This document shows, piece after piece, positions 19,801 to 29,143 of a DNA stretch of 64,000 bases. Location: NCBI RefSeq assembly GCF_037126175.1, contig NZ_CP146986.1:5580501-5644500 (forward strand), given 5' to 3'. The notes beneath the pieces are model-generated. The model saw nothing but the letters and a program-made list of their open reading frames with translations, made no database searches and had not been told where the DNA came from. This stretch comes from Pseudomonas sp. RSB 5.4 (GTDB lineage Bacteria > Pseudomonadota > Gammaproteobacteria > Pseudomonadales > Pseudomonadaceae). Numbering within the stretch: the first letter of the stretch is position 1; each line of letters opens with the position of its first letter. The position numbers and the translations under genes were made by a program.

Positions 19801-20691
19801 CGCCTGCCGGCGCCGGATCCGACGGTGCAGGCTGACGAGAACTCGCCCGACCCGCTGGTTTCGGTCGACCCGACGAAGATTCCTGCGCTGGATATCACCA
19901 TCAATCAGTTGTACCTCGGCCCGGATCTAGTGGGCGGCTGGTCGCTCAAGGTGCGGCCAACGGCCAAAGGCATTGCCCTGAACAATATGGACATGGGCCT
20001 CAAGGGCATCCTGTTGCAGGGTAATGGCGGCTGGGAAGGTACGCCGGGGTCGACCAACAGTTGGTTCAAGGGCCGGATCAGCGGCAAGAACCTCGCCGAT
20101 GTGCTCAAGGGCTGGGGCTTTGCCCCGAGCGTGACCAGTGAAGAGTTTCACATGGACGTCGATGGCCGCTGGCCCGGTTCGCCGGCATGGCTGGCGACCA
20201 AGCGTTTCTCGGGCACGCTGGATGCCTCGCTCAATAAAGGTCAGTTCGTTGAAGTGGAGGGCGGCGCGCAGGCGTTGCGGGTGTTCGGTCTGCTCAACTT
20301 CAACTCCATCGGCCGCCGCCTGCGTCTGGATTTCTCCGACTTGTTCGGCAAGGGCCTGAGCTACGACCGGGTCAAGGGCCTGCTGGTGGCCAACGCCGGT
20401 GTCTATGACACTCGCGAGCCGATTCGCCTGACCGGGCCGTCGAGCAATCTCGAACTCAACGGTACGCTGGATCTGGTGCGTGAGCAGGTCGATGCGAAAT
20501 TGCTGGTGACCTTGCCGGTGACCAACAACCTGCCGATTGCCGCGTTGATTGTCGGCGCGCCGGCGGTGGGCGGGGCGTTGTTCCTGATCGATAAGCTGAT
20601 CGGTGACCGTGTGGCACGCTTCGCCAGCGTCAAGTACACCGTCAAAGGCCCGTGGAAAGAACCGAAAATCACCTTCGACAAGCCTTTTTGA
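16888..20691 (+). CDS. yhdP: YhdP/AsmA-like large envelope protein
   Basis: 1267 residues with one N-terminal membrane helix (about 10-32, GLGLCALVLVLMALYVSLG). A very long periplasmic part is rich in beta-strand repeats, and the C-terminus is AsmA-like (RVFGLLNFNSIGRRLRLDFSDLF). YhdP, TamB and YdbH are bridge-like proteins thought to move phospholipids from inner to outer membrane. The ATG at 16888 follows GGGAGCC. A TTG seven codons earlier is possible but less likely. The rng-yhdP-nit-tldD order is conserved in Pseudomonas. Confidence 0.9.
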   Translation: MERLTRILAALTRWGLGLCALVLVLMALYVSLGRELTPLVAEYRTDIEDKATAALGMPLQIGGLEGSWSGFAPILLAHDVMVGDGANALRLDRVRVVPDLWASVLAREVRIAHLELNGLKISVKQTQDGTWALEGLPVQNDQPLDPEQLFNRSQIIQQLSVLDSQVTVQPLDQAPMTFTYVGLNLKTGSSRQRLDARLTLPDGQPVAMSLRTRIRPSQLPDSSVEGYVSLPQSDWSKWLPESLTQQWNFSQIKAGGELWVNWNDGALQSAAVRLNAPQVTGAYAERKPIKISNLALNGYYQRDDEGAIVTLDSLAMNFGETRWESHVQLKQTLATDKADELWHLQADRLDLTPLTPLLNALGPLPESVATVVDHLKVTGGLRNVLLDFRPNATDGSKFGFAANLDNVGFDAYHGAPAARNVSGSLSGNLDGGELRMDSKDFVLHLDPIFAKPWQYIQANARLTWKLDKDGFTLIAPYLKVLGEEGKIAGDFLIRLHFDHSQEDYMDLRVGLVDGDGRYTAKYLPEVLSPALDEWLRTAILKGAVDQGFFQYQGSLNKNAKDVDRSISLFFKVHDAELAFQPGWPHVSKVSGDVFIEDSGVRIVADKGQLLDTQVSDVFVNIPHVQAGQHTHLFLDGGFSGGLGDGLKILQTAPIGTGETFAGWEGEGDLQGKVKLDIPLEKGDQPKIVVDFKTANARLKLAEPKLELSQLKGDFRFDSAKGLSGQNIAAQAFDKPVTAQIFADGSANKIKTRVAASGQVEVKKLTDWLGVTQPLPVSGTIPYQLQVNLDGSDSQLTVGSNMKGVAVDLPAPFGMSAQQGRDTVFRMTLQGPERRYWVSYDQLASFTFAAPPSNFADGRGELFLGTGDAVLPEAKGLRIRGVLSELDVAPWQDLVSKYAGNDPGGSAKQLLNSADFKVGKLTAFGTTLDQAAVQVNRKPWAWNLSLDSQQAKGSASLPDAKGAPIGVNLQYVRLPAPDPTVQADENSPDPLVSVDPTKIPALDITINQLYLGPDLVGGWSLKVRPTAKGIALNNMDMGLKGILLQGNGGWEGTPGSTNSWFKGRISGKNLADVLKGWGFAPSVTSEEFHMDVDGRWPGSPAWLATKRFSGTLDASLNKGQFVEVEGGAQALRVFGLLNFNSIGRRLRLDFSDLFGKGLSYDRVKGLLVANAGVYDTREPIRLTGPSSNLELNGTLDLVREQVDAKLLVTLPVTNNLPIAALIVGAPAVGGALFLIDKLIGDRVARFASVKYTVKGPWKEPKITFDKPF

Positions 20692-20749
20692 ACAGCCATA
20701 TCCCAAGCCTATGGAGTAGCATGGCCGCATACCTGTTGCGGAGCGCGCC

Positions 20750-21610
20750 ATGTCTTTAGCGGTGATTCAAATGGTCAGCCAGAGTGATGTGCTGGCCAAT
20801 CTGGCGCAGGCTCGACGCCTGCTCGAACAGGCCGCGGCCGGCGGCGCGAAGCTGGCGGTGCTGCCGGAAAACTTCGCTGCCATGGGCCGTCGCGATATCG
20901 CCGACATCGGCCGCGCCGAAGCGCTCGGCGAAGGGCCGATCCTGCCGTGGTTGAAACAGACCGCCCGTGACCTCAAGTTATGGATAGTGGCCGGTACCTT
21001 GCCGTTGCCGCCGCTCGGGCAACCGCAGGCCAAGTCCCACGCCTGTTCGCTGCTGGTCAACGATCAGGGTGAAACCGTCGCGCGGTATGACAAGCTGCAC
21101 CTGTTCGATGTCGATGTGGCGGACAATCGCGGGCGGTATCGCGAATCCGATGACTATGCTTATGGCAGTGGCGTGGTGGTGGCGGATACGCCGGTCGGCC
21201 GCGTCGGTCTGAGCGTGTGTTACGACTTGCGCTTCCCGGAGCTGTACAGTGAACTGCGCGCCGCCGGTGCCGAGTTGATCACCGCTCCATCGGCCTTTAC
21301 CGCGGTGACCGGTGCGGCGCACTGGGACGTGCTGATTCGCGCCCGGGCCATCGAGACCCAGTGTTATGTGTTGGCAGCAGCGCAGGGCGGAACCCATCCG
21401 GGGCCGCGGGAAACCTTCGGTCATGCGGCGATTGTCGACCCGTGGGGCCGCGTGCTGGCGCATCAGGATCAAGGCGAAGCGGTGTTGTTGGCCGAACGCG
21501 ACAGTGATGAACAAGCGTCCATCAGGGCGCGAATGCCGGTGACGAGTCATCGGCGGTTTTTCTCGCAGGGCGCACAGCGGCCTGCTTCAGAACATGAATT
21601 TAAGGCGTAA
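20750..21610 (+). CDS. Carbon-nitrogen hydrolase (nitrilase superfamily, Nit1/omega-amidase-like)
   Basis: A 286-residue C-N hydrolase with the complete Glu-Lys-Cys triad: E40 in AVLPENFA, K115 in [10 protein letters not shown] and C157 in [12 protein letters not shown]. The last two motifs are those of the Nit1/NitFhit branch, whose bacterial member hydrolyses deaminated glutathione as a metabolite-repair step. That role is inferred from family membership. The stop codon lies just before the tldD start, so the two are co-transcribed. Confidence 0.9.
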   Translation: MSLAVIQMVSQSDVLANLAQARRLLEQAAAGGAKLAVLPENFAAMGRRDIADIGRAEALGEGPILPWLKQTARDLKLWIVAGTLPLPPLGQPQAKSHACSLLVNDQGETVARYDKLHLFDVDVADNRGRYRESDDYAYGSGVVVADTPVGRVGLSVCYDLRFPELYSELRAAGAELITAPSAFTAVTGAAHWDVLIRARAIETQCYVLAAAQGGTHPGPRETFGHAAIVDPWGRVLAHQDQGEAVLLAERDSDEQASIRARMPVTSHRRFFSQGAQRPASEHEFKA

Positions 21611-21614
21611 ACCT

Positions 21615-23057
21615 ATGAGCGAGTTGTTGTCCTCAGTCAGTGATCACCTGTTGGCGCCCGGCGGCGTGACGATCGAGAGCCTGCAAGGCGTGCTCGGCGA
21701 TCTGGCAGGCCCGGGCATCGATGCTGCCGACCTGTATTTCCAGGGTCAGATCTCCGAGTCGTGGTCGCTGGAAGACGGCATCGTCAAGGAAGGCAGCTTC
21801 AACCTCGATCAGGGTGTTGGCGTTCGTGCGCAGTCCGGTGAGAAGACCGGTTTTGCCTACAGCAACGCGATCACCCTTGAAGCGCTGGGCGCTGCGGCTC
21901 GTGCCGCGCGTTCGATCTCCCGCGCCGGGCAGAACGGCACGGTGCAGGCGTTCAGCACTCAGGATGTCGCGCAGTTGTATGCGCCGGACAATCCGCTGGA
22001 AGTGTTGAGCCGCGCCGAGAAAGTCGAGCTGCTCAAGCGCATCGACGTCGCTACCCGCGCCCTCGACCCACGGATTCAGCAGGTCAGCGTGAGCATGGCC
22101 GGGGTCTGGGAGCGGATTCTGGTGGCGTCCACCGACGGAGGCCTGGCCGCTGATGTGCGACCGCTGGTGCGTTTCAACGTCAGCGTGATCGTCGAGCAGA
22201 ATGGTCGTCGCGAGCGCGGTGGGCATGGCGGCGGCGGGCGTACCGACTACCGTTATTTCCTCGCCGAAGACCGTGCCATGGGTTATGCCCGTGAAGCGCT
22301 GCGTCAGGCCCTGGTGAACCTCGAAGCGATTCCGGCACCGGCCGGCACCTTGCCTGTCGTCCTCGGCTCGGGCTGGTCCGGCGTGCTCCTGCACGAAGCG
22401 GTCGGTCACGGTCTGGAAGGCGACTTCAACCGCAAGGGCAGTTCGGCCTACAGCGGGCGGATGGGCGAAATGGTCGCTTCCAAGCTCTGCACCATTGTCG
22501 ATGACGGCACGTTGAGCGGTCGTCGCGGTTCGCTGAGCGTCGACGACGAAGGCACCCCGACCGAGTGCACCACGCTGATCGAGAACGGCGTGCTCAAGGG
22601 CTACATGCAGGACAAGCTCAATGCGCGCCTGATGGGCGTGGCCCGTACCGGTAACGGTCGTCGCGAGTCTTATGCGCATCTACCGATGCCGCGCATGACC
22701 AACACCTACATGTTGGGCGGCGAGAGCGATCCGGCGGAAATCATCGCTTCGGTGAAGAAAGGCATCTACTGCGCCAACCTTGGCGGCGGTCAGGTCGACA
22801 TCACCAGCGGCAAATTCGTGTTTTCCACCAGCGAGGCGTACCTGATCGAGGACGGCAAGATCACTGCGCCGGTCAAGGGCGCGACGTTGATCGGCAACGG
22901 TCCCGAGGCGATGAGCCGGGTGTCGATGGTCGGTAACGATCTGGCGCTGGACAGCGGTGTGGGCACGTGCGGCAAGGATGGGCAGTCGGTGCCGGTGGGT
23001 GTCGGTCAGCCGACGCTGAAAATCGATGCGATCACCGTGGGTGGCACGGGCGCCTAA
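21615..23057 (+). CDS. tldD: Metalloprotease subunit TldD
   Basis: 480 residues. The zinc motif is HEAVGH in [20 protein letters not shown] (about residue 259 on). The C-terminus has the family block [22 protein letters not shown]. TldD carries the active site and pairs with PmbA (TldE) to degrade unfolded or small peptides; in E. coli the pair matures microcin B17 and processes CcdA. The start used is ATG 21615, seven codons inside the longest ORF, because GGCG lies before it and the homologous N-terminus starts here. Confidence 0.95.
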   Translation: MSELLSSVSDHLLAPGGVTIESLQGVLGDLAGPGIDAADLYFQGQISESWSLEDGIVKEGSFNLDQGVGVRAQSGEKTGFAYSNAITLEALGAAARAARSISRAGQNGTVQAFSTQDVAQLYAPDNPLEVLSRAEKVELLKRIDVATRALDPRIQQVSVSMAGVWERILVASTDGGLAADVRPLVRFNVSVIVEQNGRRERGGHGGGGRTDYRYFLAEDRAMGYAREALRQALVNLEAIPAPAGTLPVVLGSGWSGVLLHEAVGHGLEGDFNRKGSSAYSGRMGEMVASKLCTIVDDGTLSGRRGSLSVDDEGTPTECTTLIENGVLKGYMQDKLNARLMGVARTGNGRRESYAHLPMPRMTNTYMLGGESDPAEIIASVKKGIYCANLGGGQVDITSGKFVFSTSEAYLIEDGKITAPVKGATLIGNGPEAMSRVSMVGNDLALDSGVGTCGKDGQSVPVGVGQPTLKIDAITVGGTGA

Positions 23058-23072
23058 GAAGAGGTGGAGCTT

Positions 23073-23098
23073 CGGGTGGCGCGCATTGCGGCCACCCG
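23073..23098. terminator. Hairpin shared by the convergent tldD and darP ends
   Basis: CGGGTGGC and GCCACCCG form an 8-bp stem with a 10-base loop between the two converging genes. Neither side has a U-run, so termination is only a suggestion. Confidence 0.35.
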
Positions 23099-23108
23099 CT
23101 GACGACTA

Positions 23109-23633
23109 TCAACGCAGGCCGCGTTGCGTATCGTCCAGCTCACGGATGTACTTGAAGATCTTGCGGCTGGAAGCAGGAGGTTTGTTTTGCGCAACCTCGT
23201 GCTGAGCCTGACGGATCAGGGAACGCAGTTGTTGGCGATCGGCGTCCGGGTACTCGACGACGAATTTCTCCAGCACGGCATCGTCACCGGCGATCAGGCG
23301 GTCACGCCAGCGTTCGAGGTTGTGGAAACGCTCGTTGTACTGACGGGTGGAGGCATCGAGTTGATCGAGCAATACCAGAATCGCGTCAGTGTCCTGATCG
23401 CGCATCAGTTTGCCGATGAACTGCAGGTGCCGTTTACGCGCGATGTTCGCGGTGTGCTTGGGCGCATCGGCCAGGGCCCGGCGCAAAGCGTCGGTCAATG
23501 GCAGTTTTGCCTGCAAGTCGGGCTTGAGTGTCGTAAGGCGCTCGCCAAGGTCAACCAGAGCATGCAGCTCGCGTTTGACCTGAGATTTGCTTTTTTCTCC
23601 CGTATCGAGGGAGTCGTCGTAAGAATCAACCAT
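23109..23633 (-). CDS. darP: Dual-action ribosomal maturation protein DarP (YjgA)
   Basis: A 174-residue, charged, mostly alpha-helical protein with the family segments [19 protein letters not shown] (about 15-33), [13 protein letters not shown] (67-79) and the C-terminal [14 protein letters not shown]. YjgA binds late 50S ribosomal precursors near peptidyl-transferase-centre rRNA and aids maturation. It is transcribed opposite to tldD and pmbA and sits between them. A much longer ORF in the same frame continues over pmbA and is a shadow; the ATG at 23633 gives the known length. Confidence 0.92.
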   Translation of the reverse strand: MVDSYDDSLDTGEKSKSQVKRELHALVDLGERLTTLKPDLQAKLPLTDALRRALADAPKHTANIARKRHLQFIGKLMRDQDTDAILVLLDQLDASTRQYNERFHNLERWRDRLIAGDDAVLEKFVVEYPDADRQQLRSLIRQAQHEVAQNKPPASSRKIFKYIRELDDTQRGLR

Positions 23634-23741
23634 GGTGGCAGTCCGCAAAGAAACGCCGCCATGATAACCAGTCGGGGGCCGCTTGTCCGGCCCGGTCGCT
23701 CGATGACCCCAGCCGAAAGCAGAATTTGAGTGGAGATGAGC

Positions 23742-25088
23742 ATGAGTGCAGTTCAAAGCGTCGGCCCGCAGGCATTGCCGGCACTGCAGGAACAGGTCGA
23801 GCAGATCATCGCCGAAGCCAAGCGTCAGGGCGCCAGCGCCTGCGAAGTCGCCGTGTCGCTGGAGCAAGGTTTGTCGACTTCGGTGCGCCAGCGTGAGGTC
23901 GAGACGGTCGAGTTCAATCGCGATCAGGGTTTTGGCATCACCTTGTATGTTGGCCAGCGCAAAGGCTCGGCCAGCACTTCCGCCACCGGCCCTGACGCGA
24001 TTCGCGAAACCGTTGCCGCTGCACTGGCCATCGCCAAACACACCTCTGAAGACGAAGCTTCGGGCCTCGCTGATGCGGCACTGATGGCCAGGGATCAGCA
24101 GGATTTCGATCTGTTTCACGAGTGGGACATCACCCCTGAGCAGGCCATCGAGAAGGCGCTGATCTGTGAAGCGGCCGCGTTCGACGCCGATGCGCGGATC
24201 AAGAACGCCGACGGCACTACCCTCAGCACGCATCAGGGCTGCCGTGTGTATGGCAACAGCCACGGTTTCATCGGCGGTTACGCGTCGACCCGGCACAGCC
24301 TGAGCTGCGTGATGATCGCCGAAGCCGATGGCCAGATGCAGCGCGATTACTGGTATGACGTGAACCGTCAGGGCAGCTTGCTGGCGGATCCGGTGAGCAT
24401 CGGCCAGCGTGCCGCGCAACGCGCCGCGAGCCGCCTGGGCGCGCGTCCGGTGCCGACCTGCGAAGTGCCGGTGCTGTTTTCCGCCGAGCTGGCGGGCGGG
24501 TTGTTCGGTAGCTTCCTGTCGGCGGTTTCTGGCGGCAGCCTGTACCGCAAATCGTCGTTTCTCGAAGGCACTTTGGGGCAGAAGCTGTTTCCGGAATGGC
24601 TGACCATCGACGAGCGTCCGCACCTGATGCGCGCCATGGGCAGTGCGTCCTACGACGGCGATGGTCTGGCCACTTACGCCAAGCCGTTCGTCGAGAAGGG
24701 CGAACTGGTGTCGTACATCCTCGGCACGTACTCCGGGCGCAAACTCGGCATGCCGAGCACTGCCAACGCGGGTGGCGTGCACAACCTGTTCGTCACTCAC
24801 GGTGACGAAGACCAGGCGGCGCTGTTGAAGCGCATGGGCCGTGGGCTGCTGGTCACCGAATTGATGGGCCATGGCTTGAACATGGTCACCGGCGATTATT
24901 CGCGCGGGGCGGCGGGTTTCTGGGTCGAAAACGGCGAAATCCAGTTCGCGGTGCAGGAAGTGACCATCGCTGGCAACATGCGCGACATGTTCAAGCAGAT
25001 CGTCGCAGTCGGTAATGATCTGGAGCTGCGCAGCAATATTCGCACGGGCTCGGTGTTGATCGAGCGGATGACTGTCGCGGGTAGCTAA
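23742..25088 (+). CDS. pmbA: Metalloprotease subunit PmbA (TldE)
   Basis: 448 residues homologous to TldD but without the HExxxH zinc motif; the equivalent region reads [21 protein letters not shown]. The C-terminal GVHNLFV...[30 protein letters not shown] part is typical of PmbA. It forms the heterodimer with TldD. The ATG at 23742 lies six bases after GTGGAG; two earlier in-frame starts within 12 bases are weaker. A strong terminator follows the stop by about 15 bases. Confidence 0.94.
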   Translation: MSAVQSVGPQALPALQEQVEQIIAEAKRQGASACEVAVSLEQGLSTSVRQREVETVEFNRDQGFGITLYVGQRKGSASTSATGPDAIRETVAAALAIAKHTSEDEASGLADAALMARDQQDFDLFHEWDITPEQAIEKALICEAAAFDADARIKNADGTTLSTHQGCRVYGNSHGFIGGYASTRHSLSCVMIAEADGQMQRDYWYDVNRQGSLLADPVSIGQRAAQRAASRLGARPVPTCEVPVLFSAELAGGLFGSFLSAVSGGSLYRKSSFLEGTLGQKLFPEWLTIDERPHLMRAMGSASYDGDGLATYAKPFVEKGELVSYILGTYSGRKLGMPSTANAGGVHNLFVTHGDEDQAALLKRMGRGLLVTELMGHGLNMVTGDYSRGAAGFWVENGEIQFAVQEVTIAGNMRDMFKQIVAVGNDLELRSNIRTGSVLIERMTVAGS

Positions 25089-25102
25089 AACCCGGCGGCA
25101 TC

Positions 25103-25142
25103 AAAAAAGGCGCGCCACCCAATCGGGTGGCGCGCCTTTTTT
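25103..25142 (+). terminator. Strong intrinsic terminator after pmbA
   Basis: A perfect 12-bp stem GGCGCGCCACCC/GGGTGGCGCGCC with AATC loop, flanked by AAAAAA and TTTTTT, so it can act in both directions. Confidence 0.95.
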
Positions 25143-25161
25143 CTTGGCTCCCCACAAAACC

Positions 25162-25253
25162 CTGTGGGAGCGAGCCTGCTCGCGAAAGCGATTTCACAGC
25201 CGACCGCAGCGGCGATTGACACGACGCCTTCGCGAGCAGGCTCGCTCCCACAA
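25162..25253. repeat. REPIN (GAGCCTGCTCGC type)
   Basis: Half-sites at about 25162-25190 and 25226-25253 have core GGGAGCGAGCCTGCTCGCGAA in inverted orientation. It lies between the pmbA terminator and the fagA promoter region. Confidence 0.85.
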
Positions 25254-25277
25254 TGGAGTCTGTGTAATCAGGTACTC

Positions 25278-25312
25278 TTGTTTTGGTTCTCATTATCATC
25301 TAATAATAAATC
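25278..25312 (+). promoter_or_regulatory. Candidate Fur-regulated promoter of fagA-fumC-orfX-sodA
   Basis: TTGTTT at 25278 is followed 17 bases later by TAATAA at 25301. The AT-rich stretch TTCTCATTATCATCTAATAA over this region matches the 19-bp Fur consensus at about 10 positions by hand alignment. The orthologous operon in P. aeruginosa is Fur-controlled (established knowledge), which raises confidence in an otherwise modest match. Confidence 0.5.
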
Positions 25313-25336
25313 TCATCTCCGAACGAGTCCCGGATC

Positions 25337-25744
25337 ATGAGTTCTGCCTTGCACGAGCAGCCGTACCTCGAAAGCTGGCGCTGGATGAGTCGCCAGATCC
25401 GTTGCGCGATGGATCCTGACGAACCACGCCTGATCGAACATTACCTGGCCGAAGGCCGTTATCTGGCCTGCTGTACGGCGACTTCCCCGTGGACCATCGC
25501 TGAAACCTCCTTCCGTCTGCTGCTCGACACAGCCACCGACATCGCGTTGCCGTGGCACTGGCGCAGCCTGTGTCTCGATCAAGCCTGGCGCCCGCTGCGT
25601 GAAATGGAGCGCCTGTCGCTGTGCAACTGCCGGCTCCAGCGCTGGCAGCGCTACACCTGGCAACTGGCGACCTGCGAGTTGCTTCCTTCGATTCCTCTTA
25701 TTGAACTGGTGCAAGGATTTTCAGATGACCAAGACACGTATTGA
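25337..25744 (+). CDS. fagA: Iron-regulated protein FagA (Fur-associated gene A)
   Basis: A 135-residue protein at the head of the operon, in the position and length of P. aeruginosa FagA. It is rich in Trp, Arg and Leu and contains several cysteines (CCTA near 45 and LSLCNC near 98). It has no signal peptide or membrane helix, and its biochemical role is unknown. The downstream fumC start lies inside its last codons (20-bp overlap), so translation is coupled. Recognition rests mainly on the conserved gene order fagA-fumC-orfX-sodA. Confidence 0.8.
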   Translation: MSSALHEQPYLESWRWMSRQIRCAMDPDEPRLIEHYLAEGRYLACCTATSPWTIAETSFRLLLDTATDIALPWHWRSLCLDQAWRPLREMERLSLCNCRLQRWQRYTWQLATCELLPSIPLIELVQGFSDDQDTY

Positions 25745-27101
25745 GCGCGACAGCATGGGCGAATTGCAGGTGCCGGTGGGCGCTCTCTACGGCGCGCAGA
25801 CCCAGCGTGCAGTGGATAACTTCCCGATCAGCGGCCAACCGATGCCGAGGCAATTCATCCGTGCGCTGATCCTCGCCAAAGCCGCTGCCGCCCGGGCCAA
25901 CGTCGAGCTCAACCAGATCAGCGCCGCACAGGGCAAAGCCATCAGCGATGCGGCCCAAGGCCTGCTCGAAGGCGACTTCATGCAGCATTTTCCGGTGGAT
26001 ATCTTCCAGACCGGCTCCGGCACCAGCTCCAACATGAACGCCAACGAAGTGATCGCGACCCTCGCCAGCCGTCTGCTCGACGAGCCGGTCAACCCGAACG
26101 ATCACGTCAATTGCGGACAGAGCAGCAACGACATCATTCCGACCACCATCCACGTCAGCGCTGCCCTGGCTTTGCACGAACAGCTGTTGCCGGCGTTGCT
26201 GCACCTGGTGCAGGTGATCGAAAACAAAGCCGAACAGGTCCATCACCACGTCAAAACCGGTCGCACCCATTTGATGGACGCGATGCCGGTGCGCATGAGC
26301 CAGGTGCTCAATGGCTGGGCGCAACAGCTCAAGGCCAATATCGGTCACCTGCAGGATTTGCTGCCGAGCCTGCAATCGCTGGCACAGGGCGGTACGGCGG
26401 TAGGTACCGGGATCAATGCGCATCCTGAGTTCGCCGCACGTTTCAGCCGCCAACTGAGCCAGCTGACCCATGTGCAATTCACTCCGGGCAAGGATCTGTT
26501 CGCGCTGATCGGCTCGCAGGACACCGCCGTCGCCGTTTCCGGCCAGCTCAAGGCTACCGCGGTGTCGCTGATGAAAATCGCCAACGACCTGCGCTGGATG
26601 AACTCAGGGCCGCTTGCCGGTCTCGGCGAGATCGAGCTCGAAGGGCTGCAACCGGGTTCGTCGATCATGCCGGGCAAGGTCAACCCGGTGATTCCGGAAG
26701 CCACTGCGATGGTCGCCGCGCAAGTGATCGGCAACGACTCGGTGATCACCATCGCCGGCCAGTCGGGCAATTTCGAACTGAACGTGATGCTGCCGATCAT
26801 CGCCCAGAACCTGCTCAGCAGCATCGAACTGCTGGCCAATGCCAGTCGTCTGCTCGGCGACAAGGCCATCGCCAGCTTCAAGGTCAATGAGTCGCGGCTC
26901 AAGGAAGCACTGTCGCGCAACCCGATTCTGGTCACCGCGCTCAACCCGATCATCGGCTATCAGAAGGCCGCCGAAATCGCCAAGCAGGCCTACAAACAGG
27001 GGCGTCCGGTGATCGACGTCGCGCTGGAACACACCGATCTGTCGCGCAGCCAACTGGAAGAGTTGCTCAACCCCGAGAAACTCACCGCCGGCGGCGTGTA
27101 A
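25725..27101 (+). CDS. fumC: Class II fumarate hydratase (iron-independent)
   Basis: 458 residues. It has the fumarase/aspartase signature GSSIMPGKVNP (about 317-327) plus SGTSSNMNANEV near 100, CGQSSNDIIPT near 130 and GRTHLMDAMPVRM near 180. It interconverts fumarate and malate without an iron-sulfur cluster. In an iron-starvation operon it is expected to replace the Fe-S class I fumarase. The ATG at 25725 overlaps the fagA end and follows AAGGA; the ORF continues upstream through fagA in another frame and is not coding there. Confidence 0.96.
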   Translation: MTKTRIERDSMGELQVPVGALYGAQTQRAVDNFPISGQPMPRQFIRALILAKAAAARANVELNQISAAQGKAISDAAQGLLEGDFMQHFPVDIFQTGSGTSSNMNANEVIATLASRLLDEPVNPNDHVNCGQSSNDIIPTTIHVSAALALHEQLLPALLHLVQVIENKAEQVHHHVKTGRTHLMDAMPVRMSQVLNGWAQQLKANIGHLQDLLPSLQSLAQGGTAVGTGINAHPEFAARFSRQLSQLTHVQFTPGKDLFALIGSQDTAVAVSGQLKATAVSLMKIANDLRWMNSGPLAGLGEIELEGLQPGSSIMPGKVNPVIPEATAMVAAQVIGNDSVITIAGQSGNFELNVMLPIIAQNLLSSIELLANASRLLGDKAIASFKVNESRLKEALSRNPILVTALNPIIGYQKAAEIAKQAYKQGRPVIDVALEHTDLSRSQLEELLNPEKLTAGGV

Positions 27102-27128
27102 ATCCCGCAACCGCTTTGGAGGTTCACC

Positions 27129-27569
27129 ATGGAGCACTGGAAACGCACGATCGAACGGGCCAATCGCTGCTTCATGCTGGGCGAGCTGATTGATGCCCGT
27201 GAAGCTTATCTGCAGGCCCTGGCCCTGGCGCAAGTGCTGTTCGAGCGCTGGGCCGATGCCGACGAAGCGGTGGCGGCCTGCGTCATCTCCCACCACAACC
27301 TGGCGGATCTGCACCTGCGCCTGAATCAGCCGGAGGAGAGCGCAGAGTACCTCTGCGCGATTCATCAACGGCTGTTGCAAACCATGCAGGACGAACGCCT
27401 GCGTCCGGCCCTGCGTGAAGCGGCGCTACGCCAGAGCAGCAAGACCTACGTCGAACTGCTGAATTTCATCAGCGAGCACGGCGAATACCCGCGCACCCAG
27501 CGCCTGCTGCACCCGGATACCGGCAATGCGCGCCGCGCGCCTGCCTCACATCACCATGGAGTCCACTGA
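27129..27569 (+). CDS. OrfX, conserved protein of the fumC-sodA operon
   Basis: A 146-residue soluble, helical protein with a tetratricopeptide-like look: [29 protein letters not shown] then [31 protein letters not shown]. It corresponds by position and size to orfX between fumC and sodA in P. aeruginosa, whose function is not known. A strong GGAGG lies seven bases before the ATG. The stop is one base before the sodA ATG. The His-rich end (SHHHGVH) might bind metal, which is a guess. Confidence 0.82.
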   Translation: MEHWKRTIERANRCFMLGELIDAREAYLQALALAQVLFERWADADEAVAACVISHHNLADLHLRLNQPEESAEYLCAIHQRLLQTMQDERLRPALREAALRQSSKTYVELLNFISEHGEYPRTQRLLHPDTGNARRAPASHHHGVH

Positions 27570-27570
27570 A

Positions 27571-28182
27571 ATGGCTTTTACCTTGCCTGCCTTGCCGTAC
27601 GCCTACGACGCCCTGGAACCGCACATTGATGCGCAAACCATGGAGATTCATTACACCAAGCACCACCAGACCTACATCAACAACCTCAATGCCGCCGTCG
27701 AAGGCACTGAGTACGCCGAGTGGCCGGTGGAAAAACTGGTCGCCAGCGTCCAGCAGTTGCCGGAAAAACTCCGCGCAGCGGTGATCAACCAGGGCGGTGG
27801 CCACGCCAACCACTCGCTGTTCTGGGAAGTCATGGTGCCCAATGGCGGTGGCAAGCCAGATGGCGCGTTGGCCAAGGCGATCGATGAGCAACTGGGCGGC
27901 CTCGACAGTTTCAAGGACGCCTTCACCAAAGCCGCACTGACCCGTTTCGGCAGCGGCTGGGCCTGGCTCAGCGTCACTCCCGACAAGAAACTGATCGTGG
28001 AAAGCAGCGGCAATCAGGACAGCCCGCTGATGAATGGCAATACGCCGATTCTCGGTCTGGACGTCTGGGAACACGCTTACTACCTGCGTTATCAGAACCG
28101 CCGTCCGGAATACATCAACGCGTTCTACAACGTGATCAATTGGCCTGAAGTCGCCGCGCGTTATCAGGCCGCACTGGTTTAA
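27571..28182 (+). CDS. sodA: Manganese superoxide dismutase
   Basis: 203 residues. The four metal ligands are visible: H27 (MEIHYTKHH), H81 ([10 protein letters not shown]), D164 and H168 ([14 protein letters not shown]). Gly77 and the GNQDSP glutamine favour the Mn over the Fe enzyme. It converts superoxide to peroxide in the cytoplasm. As the fourth gene of the iron-responsive operon it supplies superoxide protection when the Fe enzyme is limited. Start chosen at the ATG directly after the orfX stop. Confidence 0.97.
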   Translation: MAFTLPALPYAYDALEPHIDAQTMEIHYTKHHQTYINNLNAAVEGTEYAEWPVEKLVASVQQLPEKLRAAVINQGGGHANHSLFWEVMVPNGGGKPDGALAKAIDEQLGGLDSFKDAFTKAALTRFGSGWAWLSVTPDKKLIVESSGNQDSPLMNGNTPILGLDVWEHAYYLRYQNRRPEYINAFYNVINWPEVAARYQAALV

Positions 28183-28212
28183 GCCATCTATAAAAACAAT
28201 CCAGGGCTGACT

Positions 28213-29106
28213 ATGGGCACTGAAACACTGTCGATTGGCGGTGGGCGCATGTTTCGTTACGCGGTCGGGTCGCTGTTGCTGCTGGCGGGCATGACTCTGC
28301 TTGCGGCGCACGGCCTGGAATGGCTGGATCTGCAGCCGAAGCTGTCGCGGGCCTTGCAGGGTGGGGCGATCTGCGCCCTCGGCACGGCGCTCGGCGCGGT
28401 GCCGGTGTTGGTGATCCGGCGCATGCCGCAGATGCTCAGCGATACGCTGCTGGGTTTCGGCGCCGGCGTGATGCTGGCAGCGACTGCGTTTTCGCTGATC
28501 GTGCCGGGCATTGGTGCCGCCGAAACTCTGGGCCTGACACCGTGGGCGGCCAGCGGGCTGATCTGCTTCGGCATCATGCTCGGTGCATTCGGCTTGTATC
28601 TGGTGGACCTGAAACTGTCCGGCGCCTCACCGGAAATGCTCGTCGGTACCCCTGAGCACCCGGTGATTGCGCCGCGGATCTGGCTGTTCGTCTTCGCCAT
28701 CATTGCCCACAACATCCCGGAAGGCATGGCGGTGGGTGTCTCTGCAGGTGGTGGCATGCCGGATGCCGACAGTCTGGCGATGGGCATTGCCTTGCAGGAT
28801 GTGCCAGAAGGATTGGTGATTGCGCTGGTGCTGGCCGGGGCGGGGATGTCGCGGGTCAGGGCGTTCTTGATCGGGGCGGCTTCAGGGCTGGTCGAGCCAG
28901 TGTTTGCGCTGCTCTGTGCGTGGCTGGTCAGTCTGGCGGAGCTGTTGTTGCCGTTGGGGCTGGCGCTGGCGGCGGGGGCGATGTTGCTGGTGGTGACGCA
29001 TGAGGTGATCCCCGAGTCGCGACGCAATGGTCATGACAAGCTTGCCAGTCTTGGCTTGCTGATCGGGTTCTGTCTGATGATGGTGATGGATACGGCGCTG
29101 GGCTGA
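28213..29106 (+). CDS. ZIP family metal permease
   Basis: 297 residues with about eight membrane helices. The ZIP metal-binding motifs HNIPEGMAVG (about 169-178) and LQDVPEGLVIAL (about 195-206) lie in helices IV and V. The family imports Zn2+, Fe2+ or Mn2+. The gene is 30 bp after sodA and is found there in P. aeruginosa as well. Supplying manganese to SodA is a reasonable but unproven idea. A second start 12 codons in (MFRYAVGS) is possible. Confidence 0.85.
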   Translation: MGTETLSIGGGRMFRYAVGSLLLLAGMTLLAAHGLEWLDLQPKLSRALQGGAICALGTALGAVPVLVIRRMPQMLSDTLLGFGAGVMLAATAFSLIVPGIGAAETLGLTPWAASGLICFGIMLGAFGLYLVDLKLSGASPEMLVGTPEHPVIAPRIWLFVFAIIAHNIPEGMAVGVSAGGGMPDADSLAMGIALQDVPEGLVIALVLAGAGMSRVRAFLIGAASGLVEPVFALLCAWLVSLAELLLPLGLALAAGAMLLVVTHEVIPESRRNGHDKLASLGLLIGFCLMMVMDTALG

Positions 29107-29110
29107 TTGG

Positions 29111-29136
29111 CAGAGAGGGAGCAAGCTCCCCCTCCA
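29111..29136. repeat. Degenerate REP half-site
   Basis: GAGGGAGCAAGCTCCCCCTC is a short palindrome resembling the GCTTGCTCCC REP core, between the convergent ends of the ZIP gene and ptsO. Confidence 0.5.
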
Positions 29137-29143
29137 TGCAGGA

